Positions 46,105 through 58,580 are shown, counted from the stretch's first letter. The stretch: 61,231 nucleotides of DNA from JAFLCM01 sp964510955 (GCA_964510955.1 CAZEDW010000025.1:1-61231), one strand, 5' to 3'. Made by a program: numbers and translations. The notes: generated by a model from the letters alone, not told the origin.

Positions 46105-47175
46105 TTGGAGCGCAAAGATTTCACCGTGGACCTCACCGAAGCACTCAACGAATGGCCGTACGAGCCTGGGCAGATCAATGTCCGGGTGATCGAGGGCAAT
46201 GACGGCGACCCGAAGATCCAGATGCGCCTGGACCTGGGCATCCTCCAGATGGAGGTGACCGGGCGTCCGGACGGGCAGCGCCCGAATAACTGCGACAGCT
46301 ATCTGGAGTATTTCGAGACGCTGGTGGACGACATGGCCGCGGGGGGCGCCGGGCCGAGCGTGGTCGACGGCGAAGACGCCGAGCACGGGGACGGGCCGAG
46401 CGCCGGTGATGACGGGCATGCTGGAGACGGTCCAAAGCCCCCGCGCCGCAGGCGAGGCTCGGCACGCCCCGGCGCGGAGCCGGGCGGGGTCGAGGATGCC
46501 GAGGGCACCGACGCCCCCGAGAGCGCCGGGACCACGCCCCCGGCCCCCGATGCGCAGCACCCGGCCGACCCGGGTACCGCGGGCGGTGCGCAGGCCGGGG
46601 ACGCCGGAGAGTCCGACGGCGACAACTCACCTCCCACGATGGGCAACGACCCGAGCGAGACGGAGTTTGCCCTGTCACCGGACGACTGCCGCCTGCTGCG
46701 CGAGGAGGCGGTGCAGTTCTATCACCGGTACATCAGCCTGCTGGTTCTGGGCGATTACCAGGGGGTGCTGCGCGACACGACGCGGAACCTGCGGGTGCTG
46801 GACCTGTGCCAGCAGTACGCCGAGGCGGAGGACGACCGCGAGGTGCTGGAGCAGTTCCGCCCGTACCTGACGATGATGCGCACGCGTGCGGTGGCGAGCC
46901 AGGCGATCGGCGACGGCGAGCCCAAGGCGGCGCTGTGGGCCATCGAGGAGGGCATGAACGCGCTGAGGAAGATGTACGCCGATGCGGGGCGCGAGGACGA
47001 TTTCGAGGGCGCCAGCGAGGTGCTGCTGCTCAGGGGGATGCGCGACGAGCTCATGAAGAAGCTGCCGGCGAGCCAGCGTTCCGAGCTGGCCAAGCGATTG
47101 CAGGAAGCGCTCGAGAAGGAAAACTACGAGCTGGCGGCGATCCTGCGCGACGAACTGAAGATGCTGCGGGAGTGA
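46105..47175 (+). CDS. UVR-motif (UvrB/UvrC interaction motif) protein
   Basis: Predicted 356 residues. It starts with TTG at 46105: the conserved-looking N-terminus (KDFTVDLTEALNEWPYEPGQ) begins there and the next ATG is inside it. Residues about 1-75 form a beta-rich domain. About 76-200 is a low-complexity linker rich in Asp, Gly, Ala and Pro. About 200-320 is helical (REEAVQFYHRYISLLVLGDY). The last 30 residues are a UVR motif (LQEALEKENYELAAILRDEL), the helical hairpin of UvrB, UvrC, ClpC and McsA. It may bind a repair or protease partner. Proteins like this are seen in Phycisphaerae without assigned function. Confidence 0.75.
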   Translation: MERKDFTVDLTEALNEWPYEPGQINVRVIEGNDGDPKIQMRLDLGILQMEVTGRPDGQRPNNCDSYLEYFETLVDDMAAGGAGPSVVDGEDAEHGDGPSAGDDGHAGDGPKPPRRRRGSARPGAEPGGVEDAEGTDAPESAGTTPPAPDAQHPADPGTAGGAQAGDAGESDGDNSPPTMGNDPSETEFALSPDDCRLLREEAVQFYHRYISLLVLGDYQGVLRDTTRNLRVLDLCQQYAEAEDDREVLEQFRPYLTMMRTRAVASQAIGDGEPKAALWAIEEGMNALRKMYADAGREDDFEGASEVLLLRGMRDELMKKLPASQRSELAKRLQEALEKENYELAAILRDELKMLRE

Positions 47176-47191
47176 GTTTGCCGCTCGATGT

Positions 47192-47223
47192 GCCACCGAG
47201 GTCGGCTTTGCGACCTCGGTGGC
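47192..47223. repeat. REP-like hairpin, 13-bp perfect stem
   Basis: GCCACCGAGGTCG pairs perfectly with its complement around a GCTTTG loop, 17 bases after the UVR gene stop, in the spacer between convergent genes. It may act as a terminator for both, although no T-run follows. Confidence 0.6.
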
Positions 47224-47294
47224 TCAGGAACGCGGGCACACCGGCTTGCCCAAAGACGCAGGTCGGTGGTACGAGGCCCGACCCGATCATCTTT

Positions 47295-48239
47295 TCACCG
47301 TGTCGGCGAAGCTGGCGCAGAGGGAACAGCCGGCACCGGAGCGGTCGGCACCGGCGGCTCGATCGTCACCATGCCGCGGTTGATCAGCCCCAGCAGAAGC
47401 AGGCCGATGAGAATGCGATAAATGCCGAAGGGCGTGAGGCCGTGCTTGTTCAGGAAGCCGACGAGCCACTTGACGGCCACGGCTGCGCTGATGGCCGCCA
47501 CGAGGATGCCCAGCAGCATCGGCACCGTGCCGAGGGTATGGAACATCGACGGCTCGCCCGCCTTGGAGGTCTCGTGGAGGTTTTTGAACATCGAGTAGCC
47601 GGTGGCGGCGACCAGCGTGGGCACGCCCAGGAGGAAGCTGAACTCGGCGGCGGCGCGGGGCGCGAGCCCGGCGATCACGCCGCCGGAGATGGTCATCATC
47701 GAGCGGCTTGTGCCGGGCCAGAGCGAGACGATCTGCATGACGCCGATCAGCAGGGCCTGGCCGGGAGAAAGGTCGGTGACGTCCCGCCCCGCGGCGCCGG
47801 AGCTGCCGGCCCTGCGGCGGCGGGCGATCACCAGGAAATCCAGCGCGATCATGAACAGCCCGCCCACGATGAAAGCGCCGATGACCGGGCCGGGATGGAA
47901 GAGCTTGGCCTTGATGGTCTTGTTGAGCGCGAGCCCAACGACGGCCGCCGGGATGAACGCGATGGCGATGTTGATGAACAGCCGCAGGCCCGCGCCGTCG
48001 CGCCCCATCAGGCCGCGGACCATCTGGACAAATCGCGGCAGGTAGAGCCCCACCACCGCCAGGATCGCCCCGCCCTGGATCACGATGTTGAAGTCGTCGA
48101 CCGCGTCCTTGAGGACGGGGTCTTTGGCGAGGCCGAGCAGGCCGGAGGCGATGATGAGGTGCCCGGTCGAAGACACCGGGAGATACTCGGTGATGCCTTC
48201 GACGAGGCCGAGGATGATGGATTGGAGGGGGGAGAGCAG
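47295..48239 (-). CDS. uppP: undecaprenyl-diphosphatase UppP (BacA)
   Basis: Predicted 314 residues if a CTG at 48239 is used. UppP recycles the lipid carrier of peptidoglycan synthesis. The catalytic blocks are EGITEYLPVSSTGHLI and SLWPGTSRSMMT, and about eight membrane segments follow the family pattern. The first helix (LLSPLQSIILGLVEGITEYLP) is intact, but its frame has no ATG, GTG or TTG: a TGA at 48251 closes the frame just upstream, inside an inverted-repeat element. The first GTG (48176) would remove the first helix and catalytic Glu. A CTG start, another non-AUG start or a sequencing error are the options. It has an extra Pro-rich tail. Confidence 0.85.
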   Translation of the reverse strand: MLSPLQSIILGLVEGITEYLPVSSTGHLIIASGLLGLAKDPVLKDAVDDFNIVIQGGAILAVVGLYLPRFVQMVRGLMGRDGAGLRLFINIAIAFIPAAVVGLALNKTIKAKLFHPGPVIGAFIVGGLFMIALDFLVIARRRRAGSSGAAGRDVTDLSPGQALLIGVMQIVSLWPGTSRSMMTISGGVIAGLAPRAAAEFSFLLGVPTLVAATGYSMFKNLHETSKAGEPSMFHTLGTVPMLLGILVAAISAAVAVKWLVGFLNKHGLTPFGIYRILIGLLLLGLINRGMVTIEPPVPTAPVPAVPSAPASPTR

Positions 48240-48247
48240 GGGAAAAC

Positions 48248-48363
48248 CTCAAAGCTCAAAGCAGCAAAGCTCAAATCGAATCGACCACGCCAGCGCGTTC
48301 AGGCCCGCAGGGTATCGACCGATCCCGGCTCTGAATTTGAGCTTTGCTGATTTGAGCTTTGAG
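48248..48363. repeat. 116-bp element with 29-bp inverted termini (CAAAGCT units)
   Basis: The left arm (48248-48276) and right arm (48335-48363) are inverted copies matching at 28 of 29 bases. Each is made of 7- to 8-nt units (CAAAGCT, CAAAGCAG, CAAAGCT, CAAAT). The 58-bp core is ordinary GC-rich sequence. It fills the spacer between the uppP 5' end and the permease stop at 48374. The same unit occurs at 9114-9145. Confidence 0.85.
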
Positions 48364-48373
48364 CGTGCCTCGC

Positions 48374-49792
48374 TCACGCGTACCGCACCCATTTGATCAG
48401 CCCCAGCAGGCTCGGCGGCTTGCCGTACATCAGGACGCCGACGCGGAAGATCTTGGCGGCGGCCCAGATGAACACGGCGCCGGCGCCCAGGCCCACGACC
48501 ATCGAGACCGGGATCTGCCAGGCGGGCACCTTCTCGCTCCCGGTGAGCCTGAGGATCATCGCGAACGGGCTGACCGGCGGGATGAACGAGAGTACCTGGG
48601 CGAACATCGAGTTGGGGTTGCGCTGGATGGGCATCCACAGGGCCATGGGGATGATGAGCACGATCATGACCGGGCCCATGAGGCTCTGGGCCTCGCGCAC
48701 GTCGGACACAGCGCTGCCGATCGACGCCATCATGGCCGCGATGAGCATGAAGGCGATGACGAAGTAAACCATGAGGTAGACCAGGTTGATGGGATCGACC
48801 AGGTGGGTGAGCTTGTAGGCAACGAGCGACCCGCCGCCCAGGGTCATGTAGAACGCCATGATCGACAGCCCGACCAGCATCTGCCCCAGGATCTTGCCGG
48901 TCATGAGCTGCATGGGAGAGACGGCGCTGAGCAGCAGCTCCATGACGCGGTTGCTCTTCTCCTCGATCAGCGACGTGAGAAGGAAGTTGCCGCTGGTGAA
49001 GGCTCCGATCCAGATGAGCATCATGAAGGCCATGGGGATGAAGATGCCCGAGACGGCGGCGCCGGCAGAGCGTTCACCGGCGGCGGTCACGGTCTTCACG
49101 TCGTTGATCGGCGCCGTCATGAGCGCGCGGACGCGTCCGGCGTCGATGCCGCCCGAGTCGATGCGGGCGTCGACGATGGCGCGGTCGATCTGGCGGTTGA
49201 TGTCCTCCTGCACCTCGAAGTCGAGCTTGGGCGCCGTGTACATCTCGTAGGTCGCGTACGCGGACTCGGGCTCGGCGGGGTTCGCGCCGGGCTTGCCGTT
49301 GACGGTCTCGGCGGGGATGACCGCCAGCACCAGCCGGCGGGCCGCCCCGTCGGTCGCCTTGCCGTCGGCGGTGGCGATGGGTTTCTTCTCGACCTCGGGG
49401 TCGGCGTCGCCCGGCAGGACCTTGATCGTGAGGCTGGAGCCCGTGGCCATGGCGGCCAGCTGTTGCTTGGCCATCTCCGCCTGCGCGTCGTTGACCGGCA
49501 ACTGCTGGGCCTTCTTGTCGAACATGTTCTCCATCGCCTGCTTGCGCTTGGCCTGGCGCTTGGCGACCTCGTCGGCGGCGAACAGCTTCTCAACCCGCGC
49601 GGCGACCTTGCCGGAGCGGTCGATGATCGCCACCTCGCCCGTCACCTTGGGCGCGGACTTGTTCAACAGGATGGGCATGAGCGCGATCGCGCTGACGGCG
49701 ATCAGCGGCCCCAGCAGCATCCCGATGAGGAAGCCCTTGGTGGACACCGTGGCGCGGTATTCGCGGAACGCGACGCTGAGAATGCGGTTCAT
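48374..49792 (-). CDS. ABC transporter permease (NatB/ABC-2 type)
   Basis: Predicted 472 residues. One membrane helix near the N-terminus (about 20-45, STKGFLIGMLLGPLIAVSAIALMP), a long extracytoplasmic domain (about 45-245), then five or six helices in the C-terminal half, with FLLTSLIEEKSNRVMELLLSAV, a motif of ABC-2 exporters such as NatB. The ATG at 49792 is chosen because MNRILSVAFREYRATVSTKG is the family start. It forms a transporter with the ATPase 67 bp upstream. Sodium or drug export is possible; the substrate is not defined. Confidence 0.85.
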   Translation of the reverse strand: MNRILSVAFREYRATVSTKGFLIGMLLGPLIAVSAIALMPILLNKSAPKVTGEVAIIDRSGKVAARVEKLFAADEVAKRQAKRKQAMENMFDKKAQQLPVNDAQAEMAKQQLAAMATGSSLTIKVLPGDADPEVEKKPIATADGKATDGAARRLVLAVIPAETVNGKPGANPAEPESAYATYEMYTAPKLDFEVQEDINRQIDRAIVDARIDSGGIDAGRVRALMTAPINDVKTVTAAGERSAGAAVSGIFIPMAFMMLIWIGAFTSGNFLLTSLIEEKSNRVMELLLSAVSPMQLMTGKILGQMLVGLSIMAFYMTLGGGSLVAYKLTHLVDPINLVYLMVYFVIAFMLIAAMMASIGSAVSDVREAQSLMGPVMIVLIIPMALWMPIQRNPNSMFAQVLSFIPPVSPFAMILRLTGSEKVPAWQIPVSMVVGLGAGAVFIWAAAKIFRVGVLMYGKPPSLLGLIKWVRYA

Positions 49793-49859
49793 GGGTGGGC
49801 CTGCTCGGGTTTCGTCGTGCCGACTCGCTGTGGTCTGGGTTGCCTCGACGCGCGGGCGG

Positions 49860-50828
49860 TCACGTCTCGACCAGCTCGCGCTCGACATCGTCGGCCAGCC
49901 CGGCCAGCGCGGCCTCTTCGCCGCCGACGATGCTGATGAAGATGTCCTCCAGGCTCGGGCGCTTGAGCTCGACCGCGCGGACGCGGAAGCGCGAGACGAT
50001 GGCCTGCATCGCCTCGGGGGGCTGGACCCGGTCGGTGAGCTTCAGCTCGAAACCGCGCGTCAGCCGCTTGGTGCTCTCGATCCCCGGCACCGTCGCCAGC
50101 TCCGCCTCGTCCAGCGGCTCGCCCTCGAGCGGCAGAACCACGAGGGAGCGCGGGTCGTACGTGCGCCACACCTCGCTGGAGTGCATGTCCAGCACCTTGT
50201 TGCCCTTGTTGATCATGAACAGGTGGTCGCAGAGCTGCTCGGCCTCGAACATGGCGTGCGTCGAGAAGATCACCGTCCGCCCCGCGCGGTGCTGCTCGTC
50301 GATCAGCCCGCGGAGCAGCCGCCGGTTCACCGGGTCCAGCCCGCTGAAAGGCTCATCGAGGATGATGAGCTCCGGCTCATGGATCACCGCGGCGATGAAC
50401 TGGGCCTTCTGCTGCATGCCCTTGGAGAGCTCCTCGCACCGCTTCTTGTACACGTCCCCCAGCGCCATGCGGTCGAGCCAGTCGCGGACCTTCTTGTCCA
50501 GCCCCGAGGCGTCGAGCCCCTTGAGGCGTCCCATGTAGTGCAGGAACTGCCCGACCTTCATCTTGCGGTACACGCCGCGCTCTTCGGGCAGGTACCCGAT
50601 CCGGTCCTTGCTCTCCACCGCCGACGCCTTACCCAGCACGCTGAGCGTGCCGGCGTCGGGATAGAAAATGGACATGATCATCCGGATCGTCGTGGTTTTC
50701 CCCGCCCCGTTGGGGCCCAGGAAACCGCACAGCGAACCGGCCTTGATGGTCAGGTCGAGCTTGTTGACCGCCACCTTCTCGCGGAACCGCTTGGTCACCC
50801 CCCGGATCTCAACGGCGTTCTCGGACAC
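49860..50828 (-). CDS. ABC transporter ATP-binding protein (NatA type)
   Basis: Predicted 322 residues. Walker A GPNGAGKTTT, Q-loop region GYLPEERGVYRKM, signature LSKGMQQK, Walker B LIILDEPFSGLDP and the switch His in FSTHAMFEAE. The C-terminal ~100 residues (LTDRVQPPEAMQAIV, SLEDIFISIVGGEE) are of the DUF4162 type found in exporter ATPases. The start is a GTG at 50828 with GGAG about 7 bases upstream. It is the first gene of the two-gene exporter operon. Confidence 0.92.
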   Translation of the reverse strand: MSENAVEIRGVTKRFREKVAVNKLDLTIKAGSLCGFLGPNGAGKTTTIRMIMSIFYPDAGTLSVLGKASAVESKDRIGYLPEERGVYRKMKVGQFLHYMGRLKGLDASGLDKKVRDWLDRMALGDVYKKRCEELSKGMQQKAQFIAAVIHEPELIILDEPFSGLDPVNRRLLRGLIDEQHRAGRTVIFSTHAMFEAEQLCDHLFMINKGNKVLDMHSSEVWRTYDPRSLVVLPLEGEPLDEAELATVPGIESTKRLTRGFELKLTDRVQPPEAMQAIVSRFRVRAVELKRPSLEDIFISIVGGEEAALAGLADDVERELVET

Positions 50829-50958
50829 TCGCGTCTCCTTACTCTCGGGGGCAGCCCGCCCACATCCATACCGAACACCGCACGATCACCCAGGATCGAG
50901 GTGGGTTTCCACGTCGATACTACCGAAAGGACTATGCGACGTTTCACGCCACGACGTC

Positions 50959-50988
50959 TATATCCGTTCATCCGCATAAACGGATATA
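50959..50988. promoter_or_regulatory. palindromic operator candidate upstream of metH
   Basis: Inverted repeat TATATCCGTT-N10-AACGGATATA. Inside it, ATCCG-CATAAA-CGGAT forms a 16-bp palindrome and a further ATCCG is present as a direct repeat. A -10-like TATACT (50985-50990) overlaps the right arm. It is AT-rich compared with its surroundings and lies 198 bp before metH and 130 bp from the divergent ABC operon. Confidence 0.55.
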
Positions 50989-51006
50989 CTTCGGGCCTGT
51001 GCGGAA

Positions 51007-51176
51007 CCAAGTGACAGAATGGTCGAGTGCGGGACCGCCGGACGACAAATGGCGCGTCACGGCGCCGTCGCGAGTGAACGACGCCCGATGCCGCTGGATG
51101 CCGAGGTGACTTCGCACTGGCCACTTGACCACTTGGCCACTCGACCCCCTGACCCCCTGACCACTCGACCACTTCC
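51007..51176. repeat. 8-nt iterated repeat with inverted counterpart upstream of metH
   Basis: Seven units in strict 8-nt register run from 51121 to 51176 (CCACTTGA, CCACTTGG, CCACTCGA, CCCCCTGA twice, CCACTCGA, CCACTTCC), ending 10 bases before the metH ATG. At 51007-51029 the opposite strand reads CACTCGA, CCATTCTG, TCACTTGG, a shorter inverted copy. The spacer in between (about 90 bp) is not repetitive. Confidence 0.8.
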
Positions 51177-51186
51177 ACCTCCCACC

Positions 51187-54870
<3,684 letters not shown>

Positions 54871-54909
54871 GCACCGACGCTTCCCAGACTCCGCTCTGAT
54901 TGTCGTGCT

Positions 54910-56337
54910 TCACGCCAGCGACGCGGCCACAACCAAGAGGTCGTCCTCCGCCTGGCCTTCGCGGAGGTCGCGGACGGTGTCAAGCAACCACCGAGCCCGC
55001 CCAGCGGCGGGGCACCGCTCGAGCAGCGATCTGAGCCCCTGCGTCCCCAGCAGTCTGCCGCCGGAGGTCCGCGTCTCGATGACGCCGTCGGTGTACGCCA
55101 GGATCGTCTCACCGGGTGCGAGATCGTGCTGATGCTCATCTAACGCGCCGGTGCCCTCGGCCACCCCCAGCATCATCGCCGTCGACTGCAGCTCCACGAG
55201 CTCGCCCGAGCTCCGGAGCAGGAAGCACGTCGGATGTCCGGCGCTCGCGAACCTCAGCGAGCCCGCACAGGGATCGATCACGGCGCACGCGGCGGTCGCA
55301 AAGATGGAATGTCGCGACATGGTCAGGCACAGATAACGGTTCAGCAACGCCAGCACCCGACCGGGGGCGATCTCCGGCTCTTCCGCGAACAAGCGCTCGA
55401 GTTCCCCGTGAAGGCGGTTGACCGCCATGGCCGCGGCGATCCCGTGACCGGTCACGTCCAGCACGACCAGCGCCAGCCGTGCGGCGGGGCCCTGGCGCAG
55501 GAACAGAAAGTCGCCCCCGATGTGGCGCATGGGCTCGTACATGAACTCCGCCCGCACCGGGCCGTTGTCGATGGGCGCCGGGAAGAGCGATTCATGCAGC
55601 CTGCGGGCATCGACCAGCTCACGGCTGACGGGGCCGTAGCGGTCGTCAAGGAAGGCCATCTCGGCGCGTCGCAGCCGCCGTTCAAACGCCCCGCCGGCGA
55701 TGAACACGCTCGGGCCCAGCAGCAGGACCAACCCCGCCCCCGCGCCAACGCCCCCCGCCATATTCCTGAGAGCTGAAGGATCGAGGTCGGGGCGCCTCGC
55801 CAACAGCCCCCATGTCGCGATCAGTACGACGACTATCGCCGCGAACCACAGCACGCTCCGGGACGCCTGCTGCCGGCTCACCGGCACGTAGAGCGGCCCG
55901 CACCAGAACCCGATCAGCCATGCGATGGACAAAGCGCTCCCCGCCTCCGTCCGCCAGGTCCAGTGCCAGACAAACGCCGGGAAAGCCAGAGACACGACGA
56001 CGAGCGACGCCGCCCAGGTTGCGATCAGGCCGACGAAGCCGAACATCCGGGCGGCACGAGGCCCTGCACGCTGCCATGAGACCGTTGTCGCTGTGGCGAC
56101 CAGAATCGTCACGGCCCACGCCCCAAGGAATACAGAAAGCTCCTCGGTGCCCCACGACCGCATGCCCGGGCCTGTCAACACTCCCGCCGCAAGCACCGCA
56201 ACGCTCACCACGGCCGACCCGGCCATCAGCAGGGCCACCGCACGCGGTCCGCGGACCCGGAGCTGGGCCAGGCAGTCCGCCGCGAACGCGGCGTCGAACT
56301 CGGCACGTGCGACAGAAGTGAGCTGGCGGCGTGCCAT
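54910..56337 (-). CDS. membrane-bound SpoIIE-type PP2C serine phosphatase
   Basis: Predicted 475 residues. Six hydrophobic segments occupy about 30-215. The C-terminal half is a SpoIIE/PP2C domain: RHIGGDFLFL and VVLDVTGHGIAAAMAVNRL give metal-binding Asp residues, FASAGHPTCFLL and ILAYTDGVIETR follow, and a final AEDDLLVV carries another. Such phosphatases act on anti-sigma antagonists or other phosphoproteins; the partner is not in view. ATG at 56337; a GTG two codons upstream is possible. Divergent from acs with a 105-bp spacer. Confidence 0.85.
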   Translation of the reverse strand: MARRQLTSVARAEFDAAFAADCLAQLRVRGPRAVALLMAGSAVVSVAVLAAGVLTGPGMRSWGTEELSVFLGAWAVTILVATATTVSWQRAGPRAARMFGFVGLIATWAASLVVVSLAFPAFVWHWTWRTEAGSALSIAWLIGFWCGPLYVPVSRQQASRSVLWFAAIVVVLIATWGLLARRPDLDPSALRNMAGGVGAGAGLVLLLGPSVFIAGGAFERRLRRAEMAFLDDRYGPVSRELVDARRLHESLFPAPIDNGPVRAEFMYEPMRHIGGDFLFLRQGPAARLALVVLDVTGHGIAAAMAVNRLHGELERLFAEEPEIAPGRVLALLNRYLCLTMSRHSIFATAACAVIDPCAGSLRFASAGHPTCFLLRSSGELVELQSTAMMLGVAEGTGALDEHQHDLAPGETILAYTDGVIETRTSGGRLLGTQGLRSLLERCPAAGRARWLLDTVRDLREGQAEDDLLVVAASLA

Positions 56338-56442
56338 GGTCACAGTTTACGGGGTGTAGAAGCGGACGACGCCTGCTTCGGCGCGTGGCCTCGGCGTGAT
56401 ACCTTGTCCGGGCGACGACTGCCCCCCCGACGGAGCCACCAC

Positions 56443-58578
56443 ATGACCGCGCAACCAGCCAGAGACCACCCCGGCCAGCCGATCGACTCGATCCTGAACG
56501 AGACCCGCCTGTTCCCGCCGCCGGCTGCGAGCACCCTGGGTTTCACCAAGTGGCACGTCGGCTCGATCGAGGAATACAAGGCCCTGCACGCCTACTCCGT
56601 CGACGACCCGGAGAACTTCTGGCGCGACGAGGCGAAGAACCTCGCGTGGTTCCGCCCGTTCGAGGAAGTGCTGCACTGGCACGCCCCCGACGCCAAGTGG
56701 TTTGTCGGCGGGCGCACCAACGCCTGCTACAACTGCGTCGACCGCCACGTCCAGGCGGGCCACGGCGACCAGGTGGCGATCATCTGGGAGGGCGAGCCGG
56801 TCTCGCCACGGACCAGCCACCCCGTCAGCGGCAGCAGGTACGCCGCCGAGCCGGAGATCCGGCGGGTGACGTACCGGGACCTGCAGGTGCAGACGTCCAA
56901 GCTGGCCAACGCCCTTCTGGGGCTGGGGGTGAAGAAGGGCGACGTGGTCACCATCTACATGGGAATGACGCCCGAGCTGGTGGTGGCCATGCTGGCGTGC
57001 GCCCGCATCGGCGCGGCGCACAGCGTCATCTTCGGCGGCTTCGCGGCCCACGCCATCAGCGAGCGCGTAGTCGATGCCCACTCCCGCGTCATCATCACCG
57101 CCGACGGCGGCTTCCGGCGCGGCGAGATCGTGCCGCTGCAGAAGACCGTCGAGGAGGCCGTGGTGCAGCTCGAGGACAAGGGGCACATCCTGAACCACGT
57201 GCTGGTGCTGAAGCGCACGGCCCACGACGTGCCGAGCCAGCGTTTCAAGACCGGGCAGAAGCGCCCCCCCGACGGCGGCGGCGCCACCCACTGGCACTGG
57301 TGGCACGACATCGTCGATACCGCTTCCGACGCCTGCCCCTGCGAGAGCATGGACAGCGAGGACATGCTCTTCCTTCTCTACACCAGCGGTTCGACAGGGA
57401 AGCCCAAGGGCATCATGCACACCACCGCGGGTTACCTGGTGTTCACCCAGATGACCGCGCGGGTGACGTTCAACCTCATGCCAGACGCGGGGCAACTGTT
57501 CTGGTGCACCGCCGACATCGGATGGGTGACCGGGCACTCCTACGTCCTCTACGGCGTCCTGATGAACCGGGTGCCCACACTGATGTACGAGGGCGCCCCG
57601 AACTTCCCGAAGCAGGACCGCTTCTGGGAGATCATCGAGCGCCACAGGGTCACGCACCTCTACACCGCCCCCACCGCGATCCGCACGTTCATGAAGTGGG
57701 GCGATGAGCTTCCGGCGGCCCACGATATGTCGTCGCTGCGGGTGCTGGGCACCGTCGGCGAGCCCATCAACCCCGAGGCGTGGATGTGGTACCACACCCA
57801 CATCGGGCGCACCCGCTGCCCCATCGTGGACACCTACTGGCAGACCGAGACCGGCGGGCACATCTGCACACCGCTGCCCGGTGCCGTCGCCACCAAACCC
57901 GGCAGCTGCACCCTGCCGATGCTGGGCATCGACGCCGCCGTGGTGAACGAGCGCGGCGAGGAGATGCCCCCCAACAAGGGCGGCCTCTTCTGCATCCGCA
58001 AGCCGTGGCCCGGGATGCTGCGCGGCGTGTACGGCAACCGCGAACGCTTCGTGAGCAACTACTGGGGACGCCTGAAAGACCCCAAGACGGGCGAGCCGTG
58101 GTATTTCTCCGCCGACGGCTCACGCCGCGACGAGCACGGCTACTTCTGGGTCATGGGACGCGTTGACGACGTGATCAAGGTGTCGGGCCACCTGCTGGGG
58201 ACGATGGAAGTGGAGAGCGCCCTGGTGAGCCACCCCGCGGTGGCCGAGGCGGCGGTGGTGGGCGTGCCGCACGAGATCAAGGGCAACGCCATCTGCGCCT
58301 TCGTGAGCCTCAAGACCCACTGGCTGCGGTCGCACAAGCGCGAGCCCGACGCGTCGCTGCGTGCCGAGCTGACCGCCCACGTCGCCCACGAGGTGGGCGC
58401 GCTGGCCAAGCCCGACCAGATCCGCTTCGCCGACGGCCTGCCCAAGACCCGCAGCGGCAAGATCATGCGCCGCCTGCTGCGCGACGTGGCGGCGGGCGTC
58501 GAGAAGATCACGCAGGACACGACGACGCTGGAGGATTTCAGCGTGGTGGCGAAACTGAGGGAGAGCGACGAAGAGTGA
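56443..58578 (+). CDS. acsA: acetyl-CoA synthetase
   Basis: Predicted 711 residues, slightly longer than the usual 650. It activates acetate through acetyl-AMP. Seen: N-terminal ACAS segment (NFWRDEAKNLAWF), YTSGSTGKPKG (P-loop-like motif), WVTGHSYVLYG, YWQTETGGHICTPLPG, and the C-terminal LPKTRSGKIMRR with the catalytic/acetylated Lys. One departure: the hinge block usually SGHRLGT reads SGHLLGT, with Leu in place of the conserved Arg. About 25 extra residues lie near 270-300 (RFKTGQKRPPDGGGATHW). Propionate or another acid may be the real substrate. Confidence 0.88.
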   Translation: MTAQPARDHPGQPIDSILNETRLFPPPAASTLGFTKWHVGSIEEYKALHAYSVDDPENFWRDEAKNLAWFRPFEEVLHWHAPDAKWFVGGRTNACYNCVDRHVQAGHGDQVAIIWEGEPVSPRTSHPVSGSRYAAEPEIRRVTYRDLQVQTSKLANALLGLGVKKGDVVTIYMGMTPELVVAMLACARIGAAHSVIFGGFAAHAISERVVDAHSRVIITADGGFRRGEIVPLQKTVEEAVVQLEDKGHILNHVLVLKRTAHDVPSQRFKTGQKRPPDGGGATHWHWWHDIVDTASDACPCESMDSEDMLFLLYTSGSTGKPKGIMHTTAGYLVFTQMTARVTFNLMPDAGQLFWCTADIGWVTGHSYVLYGVLMNRVPTLMYEGAPNFPKQDRFWEIIERHRVTHLYTAPTAIRTFMKWGDELPAAHDMSSLRVLGTVGEPINPEAWMWYHTHIGRTRCPIVDTYWQTETGGHICTPLPGAVATKPGSCTLPMLGIDAAVVNERGEEMPPNKGGLFCIRKPWPGMLRGVYGNRERFVSNYWGRLKDPKTGEPWYFSADGSRRDEHGYFWVMGRVDDVIKVSGHLLGTMEVESALVSHPAVAEAAVVGVPHEIKGNAICAFVSLKTHWLRSHKREPDASLRAELTAHVAHEVGALAKPDQIRFADGLPKTRSGKIMRRLLRDVAAGVEKITQDTTTLEDFSVVAKLRESDEE

Positions 58579-58580
58579 GA

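Noticed and set aside
48248..48363. Insertion sequence
   Set aside because: There are inverted termini but no room for a transposase and no such gene in the window; recorded as a repeat element instead.
51019..51186. Longer metH start at 51019
   Set aside because: The extra 56 residues only translate the 8-nt repeat spacer; the family domain starts at 51187.
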